A stretch of DNA of 7,669 nucleotides from NCBI GenBank assembly GCA_027310845.1, contig DAIDAB010000096.1, positions 1 through 7,669 on the forward strand, in the 5' to 3' direction. Position numbers and translations under genes: made by a program. Positions within the stretch are counted from its first letter, which is position 1, and every line of letters begins with the position of its first letter. This DNA is from a bacterium. GTDB lineage: Archaea; Thermoproteota; Nitrososphaeria; Nitrososphaerales; CADDZS01. Positions 1 to 6,362 of the stretch are shown in pieces. The notes beneath the pieces are model-generated. The model was not told where the DNA came from, did not search any database, and worked only from the letters and a program-made list of their open reading frames with translations.

Positions 1-2
1 TC

Positions 3-794
3 TTTATTCTCCTGAGCCTCCAAGCTTTGCTTATCGGGCGCAAATCGTTATCAGGAATCATGCTTGCCCTTGCGATTGCAACTAAACTCACAAGTGTAGT
101 TCTCATTCCTGTCTATCTTTTGGAGATCAAGGGATCTAGAGAACGCTTGAAGTTCATTGCGATCATATCATCAGTTTTCAGCATGTTCAACGTGCCTTTT
201 ATTCTGATCAACTTTGGCAATTGGTTTCAGACGTTCACATTCCTTAGGAACTGGGGATTGGAAGATGCATGGTATGTCTGGATATTTCAGAACCCGGCAA
301 GCTGGGACTATGCAAAATATTTCGGGTTTGGAATCATGGGGGTTCTTCTGATTCGGATCTATGCATCGAAGGCGAGCCTAGTCACAAAGACGTTCCTTGC
401 ACTCGCAGCGTATCTTCTGGGAACCTACATTTACGCGCCGCAGTTCAACCTTCTCTTGATACCTCTTGTGGCAATTGTAGGGCTAGAAGATGTTTCAGTA
501 TATCTTTGGGATGCATTCAACGCGCTAATAATTCTAACATGGTTTATTCAACCCAATCCTGTTATGGCAGGAAGCATTCCGCAAATTTTCGCTCTCCTGA
601 GGGATGTGGCCCTTGTTGGTATGACACTTGTACTATTGAACCGCGAGGGGTTGTTAAAAGCAACTGTGGTGACTAGATTGTTTCAAAGGATTCGAAAGCA
701 AGGAGTACTCGATGATTTCAGCTCCATTCGACTAAACGTGATTAAGAGCCGATTCAGGAGAGAGAAGTTAGGATCAAAGACACCCACTCTATGA
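3..794 (+). CDS. Multi-pass membrane protein, C-terminal part; probable GT-C/GT87-like glycosyltransferase
   Basis: The reading frame is open to the left edge, so the gene is 5'-truncated by the window; the TTG at 27 is only an internal codon. About seven hydrophobic segments are visible (numbering from that TTG: roughly 10-32, 42-62, 98-112, 121-137, 141-152, 160-174, 184-204), followed by a basic, Arg/Lys-rich cytoplasmic-looking tail of about 50 residues. The 'ALAIATKLTSVVLIPVYLL' segment and the later 'YAPQFNLLLIPL' segment resemble conserved stretches of membrane mannosyl/arabinosyl transferases of the GT87 (DUF2029) type, which use polyprenyl-phosphate sugars on the outer face of the membrane. 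The catalytic acidic loop near the N-terminus lies outside the window, so activity cannot be judged. It could be another polytopic protein. Ends with TGA; the next 187 bases before the Thr-rich gene hold no gene I can support. Confidence 0.55.
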   Translation, partial: FILLSLQALLIGRKSLSGIMLALAIATKLTSVVLIPVYLLEIKGSRERLKFIAIISSVFSMFNVPFILINFGNWFQTFTFLRNWGLEDAWYVWIFQNPASWDYAKYFGFGIMGVLLIRIYASKASLVTKTFLALAAYLLGTYIYAPQFNLLLIPLVAIVGLEDVSVYLWDAFNALIILTWFIQPNPVMAGSIPQIFALLRDVALVGMTLVLLNREGLLKATVVTRLFQRIRKQGVLDDFSSIRLNVIKSRFRREKLGSKTPTL

Positions 795-943
795 ATTCGG
801 CAGCTCATTCGCAACTGATTCCCTAATTGGAGTTGAGGGCATCGTGAGTCGCGGTAGGGGCTCGCCGTTATCACGAGTTGTTGGAGAATATCCCATGTTT
901 TGTGTGGTCAGAGGGTTGGTGACAAATCGTCTAGATTAAGAAT

Positions 944-953
944 GCTTTTAATG
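944..953 (+). promoter_or_regulatory. TATA-like box for the Thr-rich protein gene
   Basis: The stretch GCTTTTAATG is A/T-rich and lies about 33 nt before the ATG at 982. Archaeal TATA boxes sit about 26 nt before the transcription start, so the predicted transcript would have only a few leader bases. No Shine-Dalgarno sequence is seen, which agrees with near-leaderless translation. Confidence 0.4.
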
Positions 954-981
954 AGCCATCAAAGCCACTGAAGATTAACTT

Positions 982-1563
982 ATGCAGTCAGTCTTGCGGA
1001 AGAGAAACGTAACTTTTGCGATAGCAACAACTGTTGTTGCCGTAATCCTTGTGATAGTTGTGGCCGCCGTCGGCGCGGGAGTCTACTTTTACTTGAGTTC
1101 TACTGGTGGTAGTACTACCACAGGAACAGGAGGAACGACGACCACTGGTACTTCGGCCCTTTCCACTACTACTTCTGGGGCAGCAACATCGTCGAGTACT
1201 ACAAATGCGGCCACTTCAAGCAGTACACAACTGGTGAATTACGTGTGTATTACATCTACAGTAACAACAACTATCGTCTCACCAGCCAGTACAGTAACAG
1301 ACGTATACACAGTTACTGGAACGACTGAAATTTTAACGGGCACTACTTACACTGCGACAGTCACAGCCTCAACCTACTCGGGAACGACATTTGCCTGCTA
1401 TACGTTCGGAGGCTACACCAGGAACGCGACCACTTACACTGTGGCATATAACGGAACAACTTTCACTGACACAGGTGCAACGTATACCTTAGGCACATTC
1501 ACCTATAACGCCACTACAACTACGTCCACTTACACAACTACTATCGTCACGACTAGTCCATAA
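982..1563 (+). CDS. Membrane-anchored Thr/Ser-rich surface protein
   Basis: A 193-residue protein with a short basic N-terminus (MQSVLRKRN), one long hydrophobic segment at about 11-37, and an ectodomain made almost entirely of Thr, Ser, Gly, Ala, Tyr and Val. Residues 38-83 are low complexity (TTTGTGG and SSTT type runs), as in glycosylated stalks. Residues 84-193 are beta-prone with alternating Thr and hydrophobic residues, and contain two cysteines (C89 and C139) that could form a disulfide. Three N-glycosylation sequons are visible (NAT at 148, NGT at 157, NAT at 176). The hydrophobic segment is probably an uncleaved signal anchor, giving a cell-surface protein held by its N-terminus. No enzymatic motif is seen and I do not recognise a named family. 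The ATG is favoured because it follows a TATA-like box at the right distance. Many such archaeal proteins are lineage-specific. Confidence 0.75.
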   Translation: MQSVLRKRNVTFAIATTVVAVILVIVVAAVGAGVYFYLSSTGGSTTTGTGGTTTTGTSALSTTTSGAATSSSTTNAATSSSTQLVNYVCITSTVTTTIVSPASTVTDVYTVTGTTEILTGTTYTATVTASTYSGTTFACYTFGGYTRNATTYTVAYNGTTFTDTGATYTLGTFTYNATTTTSTYTTTIVTTSP

Positions 1564-1745
1564 TTGCCTCGATGCTAGGTACTCCAGAAATCATCACTAC
1601 ATGTCAGTGAAAGACCCGAACTTTGCCGACGGTTCGAGATATTCTCATCTAAGATAGATGCTATTATCCCGCTTGATGAGAGCTTCAGCCCATGTTGCCA
1701 GAGCTCTTTCCAAAATCTCGCTGGTTTAGCTCGGCGGCATAAATG

Positions 1746-1776
1746 AAAATCTTGTCAGCCTAAGATTTTGAATCTT
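1746..1776 (+). repeat. Overlapping inverted repeats (two mutually exclusive hairpins)
   Basis: AAAATCTT at 1746-1753 pairs perfectly with AAGATTTT at 1762-1769 (8-bp stem, 8-base loop). The right arm also starts a second palindrome, AAGATT (1762-1767) with AATCTT (1771-1776). Both cannot form at once. They lie about 60-90 bases before the MBL-fold gene and upstream of its candidate TATA box, so an operator is more likely than an RNA attenuator. The rest of the gap at 1564-1834 shows no gene or RNA that I can support. Confidence 0.4.
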
Positions 1777-1804
1777 TCATCCGGCTTTGGTTAGATCGCT
1801 ACAA

Positions 1805-1812
1805 CTTATCTA
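1805..1812 (+). promoter_or_regulatory. Weak TATA-like box before the MBL-fold gene
   Basis: CTTATCTA is centred about 27 nt before the GTG at 1835. This is the spacing expected if transcription starts at or next to the start codon. The match to the archaeal TATA consensus is poor, so the call rests mainly on position. Confidence 0.25.
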
Positions 1813-1834
1813 GTTCGCTCATTCACATGCATGT

Positions 1835-2773
1835 GTGTTCGATCAGAGTAGGGTTCTGTACAATTCGAAGCATTTCGACCAAAAGGAGTTGAGTAAAGGA
1901 GTCTACGCTGCTGTTGCATCAGAAAGCGGCTACGCAGTATCAAACGCCGGGATCATAGACCTTGGCGAGGAGACGCTGGTGTTTGATTCCTTCCTCAATC
2001 AGCAGGCGGCCATTGATCTCCAGAAAGCCACGAAAGAGCTCACGGGGAGAGAAGTGGACTATCTAGTCAATAGCCACTATCACAACGATCACATTCGAGG
2101 TAATCCAGTTTTCAATAGAAGCAAGATATTCTCCTCGACAAAGACACGCGAACTTCTTGCAACCTCCGGGATAGAGGAGTTGAAAGACGATGTTCAGAAT
2201 GCTCCAAAAGCTTTGCATGATTTTGAAGAGTATGCAGACAAAAGTGACAAGGACTATGTGTCCAGGCTCAATTACTACAGGAGTATTGTGGATTCCCTTC
2301 CGACAGCACAGCTCATTCTTCCAAATGCAACCTTCGAAACCAAGATGACTTTTCACGGTTCAAAGAGAAGTGCAGAGCTCTTTGCTCTCAGAGGGCACAC
2401 AAAAAGTGACTCGGTACTTTATCTGCCTGAGGATCGTATTGCTTTTCTCGGAGATCTTCTCTTTGTCAGCTTTCATCCGTATCTTGCAGACGGGAATCCC
2501 GAAGAACTCCTAATATCACTCGCAAAAGTGAAAAGCTGGAACATCGAATACGCGGTGCCAGGACACGGGGCTCTCGGAACGCTGAGAGACTTTGATTTAT
2601 TGAAAGAATACGTTACGCAGCTTGAGCAAATTGCCAAGGAGTTGAAAGAGTCAGGAAAAACTTCGAAAAAGGAGCTTGATCAAGTGGCGATTCCCGCGGC
2701 ATTTCGGAGCTGGGCGTTCTCAAGGTTTTTCCAAGCCAACCTAAAGTTCCTAATCGAGCGTGTGAAGCCTTAG
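1835..2773 (+). CDS. MBL-fold metallo-hydrolase
   Basis: A 312-residue member of the metallo-beta-lactamase superfamily. The metal ligands are all present: the HxHxDH motif at H81, H83, D85 and H86 ('NSHYHNDHIRGN'), then H188 in 'LRGHTKSD', D207 in 'FLGDLLF' and H244 in 'VPGHG'. This predicts a dinuclear, usually zinc, hydrolytic site in a soluble cytoplasmic enzyme; there is no signal peptide. Residues 100-155 form a charged helical insert between the first and second ligand groups, and about 65 C-terminal residues follow the last ligand. The family includes lactamase-like, thiolesterase and quinoprotein-relay hydrolases, and the substrate cannot be read from the sequence. The only usable start is GTG at 1835: the frame has a stop at 1811 and no ATG or TTG in between. 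The next gene on the same strand is a radical SAM enzyme 158 bases downstream, but a palindrome and a TATA-like box suggest that gene has its own promoter. Confidence 0.9.
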   Translation: MFDQSRVLYNSKHFDQKELSKGVYAAVASESGYAVSNAGIIDLGEETLVFDSFLNQQAAIDLQKATKELTGREVDYLVNSHYHNDHIRGNPVFNRSKIFSSTKTRELLATSGIEELKDDVQNAPKALHDFEEYADKSDKDYVSRLNYYRSIVDSLPTAQLILPNATFETKMTFHGSKRSAELFALRGHTKSDSVLYLPEDRIAFLGDLLFVSFHPYLADGNPEELLISLAKVKSWNIEYAVPGHGALGTLRDFDLLKEYVTQLEQIAKELKESGKTSKKELDQVAIPAAFRSWAFSRFFQANLKFLIERVKP

Positions 2774-2818
2774 TCTACCTAGCAGAGTCATGAATGCCTC
2801 AGCTTTCCTTTACCACAT

Positions 2819-2840
2819 TGTCCCTAATTAGTTAGGGACA
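2819..2840 (+). promoter_or_regulatory. Perfect 9-bp inverted repeat, probable operator
   Basis: TGTCCCTAA (2819-2827) is followed by TTAG and then its exact reverse complement TTAGGGACA (2832-2840). The 22-base element lies directly against the A/T-rich box at 2841-2850. No T-tract follows it, and archaeal termination relies on T-tracts, so it fits a dimeric regulator's operator better than a terminator for the upstream gene. The cognate regulator is not identifiable here. Confidence 0.55.
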
Positions 2841-2850
2841 GCTATTATTC
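2841..2850 (+). promoter_or_regulatory. TATA-like box for the radical SAM transcript
   Basis: GCTATTATTC follows the palindrome immediately. A transcript would be expected to start near 2872, just before the ATG at 2877 of a small ORF and about 60 bases before the radical SAM start. A protein bound to the palindrome would cover or abut this box. Confidence 0.35.
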
Positions 2851-2876
2851 GGGTAGTCTCTTAGAGCTCAATATCT

Positions 2877-2945
2877 ATGAGAAACGAATGGTCTTGCCCG
2901 TGGGGCATTCACTTGGGAGAATCGAGTAGAATTGGATTTTTCTAG
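2877..2945 (+). CDS. Possible 22-residue leader peptide overlapping the radical SAM gene
   Basis: An ATG at 2877 lies about 31 nt after the centre of the TATA-like box, the position of a leaderless start. It opens a 22-codon frame beginning MRNEWSCPWG and ending at TAG 2943-2945. It overlaps the radical SAM start (TTG at 2932) by 14 bases in another frame. Such an overlap could couple translation of the two, and a small ORF before a SPASM enzyme also recalls peptide-modification systems. It is short enough to be chance, and the radical SAM start could be misplaced. Low confidence as a real product. Confidence 0.25.
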   Translation: MRNEWSCPWGIHLGESSRIGFF

Positions 2946-4029
2946 CAAGCCAGTACTCATTTTTTGGGAAACCACCAGAGCATGCTCTCTATCTTGCATC
3001 CATTGCAGAGCATCTGCCATAACCGATCCTCTCCCAGGAGAGCTTACTCAAAGGGAAGCCATGAGCATGATTGATCAAGTCACCTTGTTTGGTAAACCGT
3101 ACCCGACAATGATCTTCACGGGGGGAGATCCGCTCAGGCGAAAAGACCTCTTTGAGTTGATGCTGCATGCTGCTGAACTTGGGATAAACTTTGCAGTCTC
3201 CCCTGCAGTGACAGAACTTTTGACCTTCGAGACCCTTGCGAAATTCAAGCGGCTCGGAGCATCATCAATTTCTGTCAGTCTTGATGGAGCCTACGAAGAC
3301 ACGCATGATGCAATAAGAAGAAGGAGGGGCACTTATCAGAAGACATTACAGGCGATCAGGGACGCAGTGAATCTTGGGCTCAATATTCAAGTCAACACAG
3401 CGATAATGCAAGAAAACCTCGGAGAGCTTCCAGAATTATTTCACCTGATCAGAAAACTCGGGGTAAAGACATGGGAGCTGTTCTTCTTGATCAAAGTCGG
3501 GCGAGGAAGTAGTGTAGAAGATCTCGAACCACGCCAATGTGAGAGCGTGTGCAACTTTCTCTATGACGCATCTTCCTATGGAATGGTAATCAGAACCGTC
3601 GAAGCCCCTTTCATAAGGCGAGTCATGAAACAGAGAAGTGATCCGGAAGCATGTTGGAATGACCCTGACTATCATAGACTCCAATCTGAATTGGTCCGAC
3701 TGGAGGGCGATCCACACACTACTTCGACTCTACGACCGAGAGGGACGCTTGATGGAGACGGCATAGTCTTTGTCGCTCATGACGGCACGATTCACCCCGG
3801 AGGTCTTCTTCCAATCCCGCTAGGAAATGTCAAGGTTGATAGTCTAGCAAGAACCTACAGAGAACACGAGCTACTGATGAATATTAGGCAAAGGAAAATG
3901 AGCGGGGGATGCGGTGTTTGTGAATTCAAGGAGATGTGTGGTGGAAGCAGGGCTAGGGCATTCTCCTACAACGCAGATCCGTTATCATCTGACCAAGCAT
4001 GCATCCATGCTTCTTTGATGTATGATTAG
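2932..4029 (+). CDS. Radical SAM/SPASM domain protein (NirJ/AhbD/PqqE-like group)
   Basis: A 365-residue enzyme. The N-terminal radical SAM domain carries the CxxxCxxC cluster motif at C18, C22 and C25 ('RACSLSCIHC'), followed by the SAM-binding 'GGDP' at 64-67, 'SLDGA' at 116-120 and 'QVNT' at 153-156. The C-terminal SPASM region has C327, C330, C336 and C357 ('GGCGVCEFKEMCGGSRARAF'), which should bind an auxiliary iron-sulfur cluster. The pattern 'FWETTRACxLxCxHCRA' with 'CGGSRARA' is shared with heme-pathway enzymes (NirJ, AhbD) and with the related family I recall as TIGR04053. Possible roles are tetrapyrrole side-chain chemistry or peptide modification, and I cannot choose between them. 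The start is TTG at 2932. No ATG or GTG lies in frame back to the stop at 2878, and GGAGA at 2916-2920 may act as a weak ribosome site. The length is typical and no key residue is missing. Confidence 0.88.
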   Translation: MDFSSKPVLIFWETTRACSLSCIHCRASAITDPLPGELTQREAMSMIDQVTLFGKPYPTMIFTGGDPLRRKDLFELMLHAAELGINFAVSPAVTELLTFETLAKFKRLGASSISVSLDGAYEDTHDAIRRRRGTYQKTLQAIRDAVNLGLNIQVNTAIMQENLGELPELFHLIRKLGVKTWELFFLIKVGRGSSVEDLEPRQCESVCNFLYDASSYGMVIRTVEAPFIRRVMKQRSDPEACWNDPDYHRLQSELVRLEGDPHTTSTLRPRGTLDGDGIVFVAHDGTIHPGGLLPIPLGNVKVDSLARTYREHELLMNIRQRKMSGGCGVCEFKEMCGGSRARAFSYNADPLSSDQACIHASLMYD

Positions 4030-4307
4030 TTTTGAAATCGAATGACTGAAAACCACGTTACTTGAACCGATGCGATGCCAGGCCGGATAGAGTTCATCGG
4101 GCCTACAACGATTCCTGCTTGAAATGAGGAGCAAGGTGTATACGCAAGCATTCCTTGACTTGATTTGGTTGCCTAGTCTTTCATCACAGCAAAAGCGCCA
4201 TTGTGCCAGCTTTGGTCTGAGGCTAGGTCTCCAATTCTCATGCAAAGCCCTGAAAGGCCTGTGGATTGGATGTTATCGGGGTAGATATTTTCCGGATTTG
4301 ATTTCGA

Positions 4308-4796
4308 CTAGCTCGAAGTAGTGGCCAGTCCTACAATTCCGCCGGCTGCCATTAGCAAAGAGCCAGCAAAGAATCCCCACATCGTAGGATACGCGATTAG
4401 CGCTACTATCAACACTAGTATTGAACCAGTTGTGACTGTGCTCCGACTACTAGATCTCAGTTTCAAGACTCCAATCGCTCCGAGAACAATTATCAACGAC
4501 GCAACTAAAAGCCAGATTCCTCCCACCCATCCACTCATCATTCCGGGCGAATTGTACCATCCCATCATACCGCCATAATAGCCGCCCATCATTCCACCCA
4601 TAAATCCCCAGTTGTAATATCCTTGGTTTGCATAAAATGTGAGCATTAAGAACGTCCATACCAGTGCGGCGATTTGGGCAAGAAGCCCAGCTAAGGACAA
4701 ACCAAAGGCGGTCGGATTGTAAGCACTCACACGACGCTTTGCCACCTGAGCCAAGCCCTCGCCTGATGCATTATCAGCCATTTGCAGTATCTCCAT
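4308..4796 (-). CDS. Four-helix membrane protein with Met/Gly/Tyr-rich loop
   Basis: A 162-residue protein with hydrophobic segments at about 29-55, 91-112, 122-137 and 139-158. Between the first two lies a loop (57-90) unlike the rest: 'GFMGGMMGGYYGGMMGW' followed by 'YNSPGMMSGW', with seven Met, several Tyr and three Trp. Met-rich Gly loops of this kind occur in membrane proteins near copper-resistance genes, where paired Met can bind Cu(I); that role here is inference. The N-terminal 28 residues are polar and probably cytoplasmic. The ATG at 4796 is preferred over ATG 4781 because TTTTATA lies about 31 bases upstream, giving a near-leaderless transcript. It is divergent from the GNAT gene, sharing a 142-base intergenic region. 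I do not recognise a named family. Confidence 0.75.
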   Translation of the reverse strand: MEILQMADNASGEGLAQVAKRRVSAYNPTAFGLSLAGLLAQIAALVWTFLMLTFYANQGYYNWGFMGGMMGGYYGGMMGWYNSPGMMSGWVGGIWLLVASLIIVLGAIGVLKLRSSSRSTVTTGSILVLIVALIAYPTMWGFFAGSLLMAAGGIVGLATTSS

Positions 4797-4823
4797 CCTT
4801 TTTGGAAGCGTGCGCTCTTCTCC

Positions 4824-4830
4824 TATAAAA
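4824..4830 (-). promoter_or_regulatory. TATA box for the Met-rich membrane protein gene
   Basis: TTTTATA on the minus strand is a good archaeal TATA match. It is centred about 31 bases before the ATG at 4796, predicting a transcript that starts within about five bases of the codon. Confidence 0.5.
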
Positions 4831-4861
4831 CACCCAATGGCGATTATCAGGTTTGATACTG

Positions 4862-4918
4862 TGATCTATCGATGATCTATTGAAAGACATGAAACTGATC
4901 TTTTTTCATATGAGATCA
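4862..4918 (+). promoter_or_regulatory. Cluster of TGATCT elements in a divergent promoter region
   Basis: Two tandem 11-base units, TGATCTATCGA (4862-4872) and TGATCTATTGA (4873-4883), differ at one position. A third TGATCT at 4896-4901 and its inverse AGATCA at 4913-4918 flank the TATA-like stretch TTTTCATATG of the GNAT gene. Four copies of one hexamer within 57 bases between divergent promoters suggest regulator binding sites. The binding protein is unknown. Confidence 0.4.
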
Positions 4919-4938
4919 TCACAAGGTCACAGCAAAAC

Positions 4939-5439
4939 ATGAGAAGTGCTTCGATTAGAAGGGCCACGTTGAGTGACATTGGAAGCATTCTCGCGAATAT
5001 ACAAAGTGTTGCAAATGAGAGGGTGTACCTTGCAACAGAGACAGTTGGAGAAGACCCTAGAAAGCGCCTAGGGAAGCTCATCTCTGACCACGAAGATTCT
5101 TTAGTTCTCGTGGCCGAGGTTCAAGAAAACGATTTCAACAAATTAGTCGGAAGCATGACGCTTGCGAAATTCAACTGGAAAAAATCTGCGCACGTCCGTT
5201 TCTTCGGAATGCAGATTCAACCCGAGAACAGAGGAATGGGAACAGGCAGTGCGCTGAAATGGGCCCGCGAGCATCCCGGTGTGGAGATGGTCATACTTGG
5301 CGTATTTTCAAGCAACGAGCAGGCAATCAGGCTCTACAGCAAGTGTGGCTTTCAGGTCGAAGGAATTGCAAGGAAGCAGTTCTTCATCAATTGCAACTAT
5401 GTTGATGAAGCATCCATGGGGTTGTTCGTCAAGCCCTAA
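4939..5439 (+). CDS. GNAT-family N-acetyltransferase
   Basis: A 166-residue single-domain GNAT enzyme that would transfer an acetyl group from acetyl-CoA to an amine. The acetyl-CoA pyrophosphate-binding motif A is 'QPENRGMGTGSAL' at 94-106 (R98, G99, G101, G103). Motif B is 'SSNEQAIRLYSKCGF' at 124-138, with the usual N126, Y133 and G137. The 'VDEASMGLFV' C-terminus is also typical. The acceptor substrate is not evident; candidates are amino acids, polyamines, antibiotics or protein N-termini. The ATG at 4939 follows a TATA-like stretch by about 30 bases. It ends with TAA only nine bases from the end of the convergent transporter gene. Neighbours suggest a stress or resistance role, but this is inference only. 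Confidence 0.88.
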   Translation: MRSASIRRATLSDIGSILANIQSVANERVYLATETVGEDPRKRLGKLISDHEDSLVLVAEVQENDFNKLVGSMTLAKFNWKKSAHVRFFGMQIQPENRGMGTGSALKWAREHPGVEMVILGVFSSNEQAIRLYSKCGFQVEGIARKQFFINCNYVDEASMGLFVKP

Positions 5440-5448
5440 ACTTCATCT

Positions 5449-6159
5449 TTATTTCCTAGCCTCTTCGAAAGATTCCTTGGCCTCAAACGCCACGAATCCA
5501 AGTATCACAAGAGTTGCGAGATAGTCAAACCACCCGATGTGAAATATAAATTCCAAGACCAGCCCACTTAGCAGGGCGATGGACATCAAGAAGCATGTCG
5601 CAGATTCCATCGCATCGATAGAAAGTGGAAGACATGCCGTCTCTTGACCGATCTGTCTTTTCTTTATCCACAGGATTGGCATGATAATAACTGCGCCTAT
5701 GGCTATCGCGAGGCCTAGAAGCGATGCGTCGGGATGAATGTTGAGTACGAAAAACGAATAGGTGGAACTGAACCCGAGGATCGGCACAAGCGCGATCAAG
5801 AGTATGCTTGTGAAAAGAGCCGTCCTCTCTCCTTGGGCTTTTGAGCCTCCTGAATCTAGCCTCAAGTGCCTCAAGACCACAAAGGCAGAAGCAATCTCAA
5901 TCAGCGAATCGCTGCCAAAAGCGATCAGGGCGTAACTTGATGCAAGAACTCCTGCCACGATGGAACCTACGACTTCGACGAGCATCCAACCTACACTGAA
6001 ATATTCAAGCACAAGCCCCTGGTGAATCTTCTCCTGTCTCCATTCCATGTGAGTTTCTGTACAGCAGCAGGAGTTGCAGTTAAGACATTCATCTGGGTTC
6101 GTACATGGTTCGCAAGAATCTTCGAGGCACTCGCAAACCGTGCACTGATTCTTTGACAT
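5449..6159 (-). CDS. CDF-like cation transporter with Cys-rich N-terminal metal-binding tail
   Basis: A 236-residue protein in two parts. Residues 1-37 hold ten cysteines (6, 9, 11, 16, 19, 25, 28, 31, 32, 33), with CxxC, CxC and CCC arrangements and acidic residues between them, ending in a His. Residues about 48-226 form a membrane domain of roughly six helices resembling the cation diffusion facilitator/TMEM163-type fold. 'FGSDSLIEIASA' (D84, E88) and 'LSIDAMESATCF' (D182) are placed like the metal-site helices 2 and 5. The large C-terminal cytoplasmic domain of classical CDF proteins is absent. The likely role is export of a divalent or soft metal ion, with the tail acting as sensor or chaperone. 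The tail resembles metallothionein more than the His-rich loops usual in zinc CDFs. The ATG at 6159 is supported by a minus-strand TATA-like box about 40 bases upstream. Confidence 0.8.
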   Translation of the reverse strand: MSKNQCTVCECLEDSCEPCTNPDECLNCNSCCCTETHMEWRQEKIHQGLVLEYFSVGWMLVEVVGSIVAGVLASSYALIAFGSDSLIEIASAFVVLRHLRLDSGGSKAQGERTALFTSILLIALVPILGFSSTYSFFVLNIHPDASLLGLAIAIGAVIIMPILWIKKRQIGQETACLPLSIDAMESATCFLMSIALLSGLVLEFIFHIGWFDYLATLVILGFVAFEAKESFEEARK

Positions 6160-6194
6160 TAGAAACGACTGTGCTATCCAATCTTTGCCCGCTT

Positions 6195-6203
6195 GATATT
6201 TAC
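6195..6203 (-). promoter_or_regulatory. TATA-like box for the Cys-tailed transporter gene
   Basis: The minus strand reads GTAAATATC here, centred about 40 bases before the ATG at 6159, predicting a leader of about 14 bases. The core AAATATC is the same as in the box before arsN2 (6478-6486). The wider gap 6160-6507 contains this box, a 12-base direct repeat and the arsN2 TATA box, but no gene I can support. Confidence 0.4.
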
Positions 6204-6362
6204 GAGTTTTGTACCGGAAGTCTGGCCAAATGGGTTATCGGTTCCTCAGTGAAAGAGGACAACGAGCAGTGATTTGCAGGTTCTGCACTCGAAGCAGAGT
6301 CACTCGTTCGCGACTTGCATCTCTTCGTCGAGATATTAGGAGACATGTCCGCATCTAGAGCA

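Noticed and set aside
269..676. 135-codon frame inside the first membrane protein gene
   Set aside because: Alternative-frame shadow: the overlapping frame encodes coherent transmembrane segments, this one does not.
1721..1800. Possible tRNA: a D-arm-like TTAGCTCGGCGG followed by a 7-base loop TTTTGAA in an AAGA/TCTT stem
   Set aside because: The D stem cannot close, the anticodon stem has a mismatch, and no T-arm GGTTCRA with a matching acceptor stem follows.
3985..4245. 86-codon minus-strand frame overlapping the end of the radical SAM gene
   Set aside because: Overlaps a well-supported gene and lacks family motifs or a start signal.
4124..4321. 65-codon plus-strand frame starting MRSKVYTQAF in the gap 4030-4307
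   Set aside because: No recognisable motif, no ribosome site or TATA box, runs into the 3' end of the Met-rich gene; the gap otherwise shows no gene or RNA I can support.
6230..6358. 42-codon plus-strand ORF with CRFC and an Arg-rich helix, resembling a small zinc finger
   Set aside because: Only one of the two His ligands is present, there is no ribosome site, and the composition looks like chance; a TATA-like box at the right distance is the only support.
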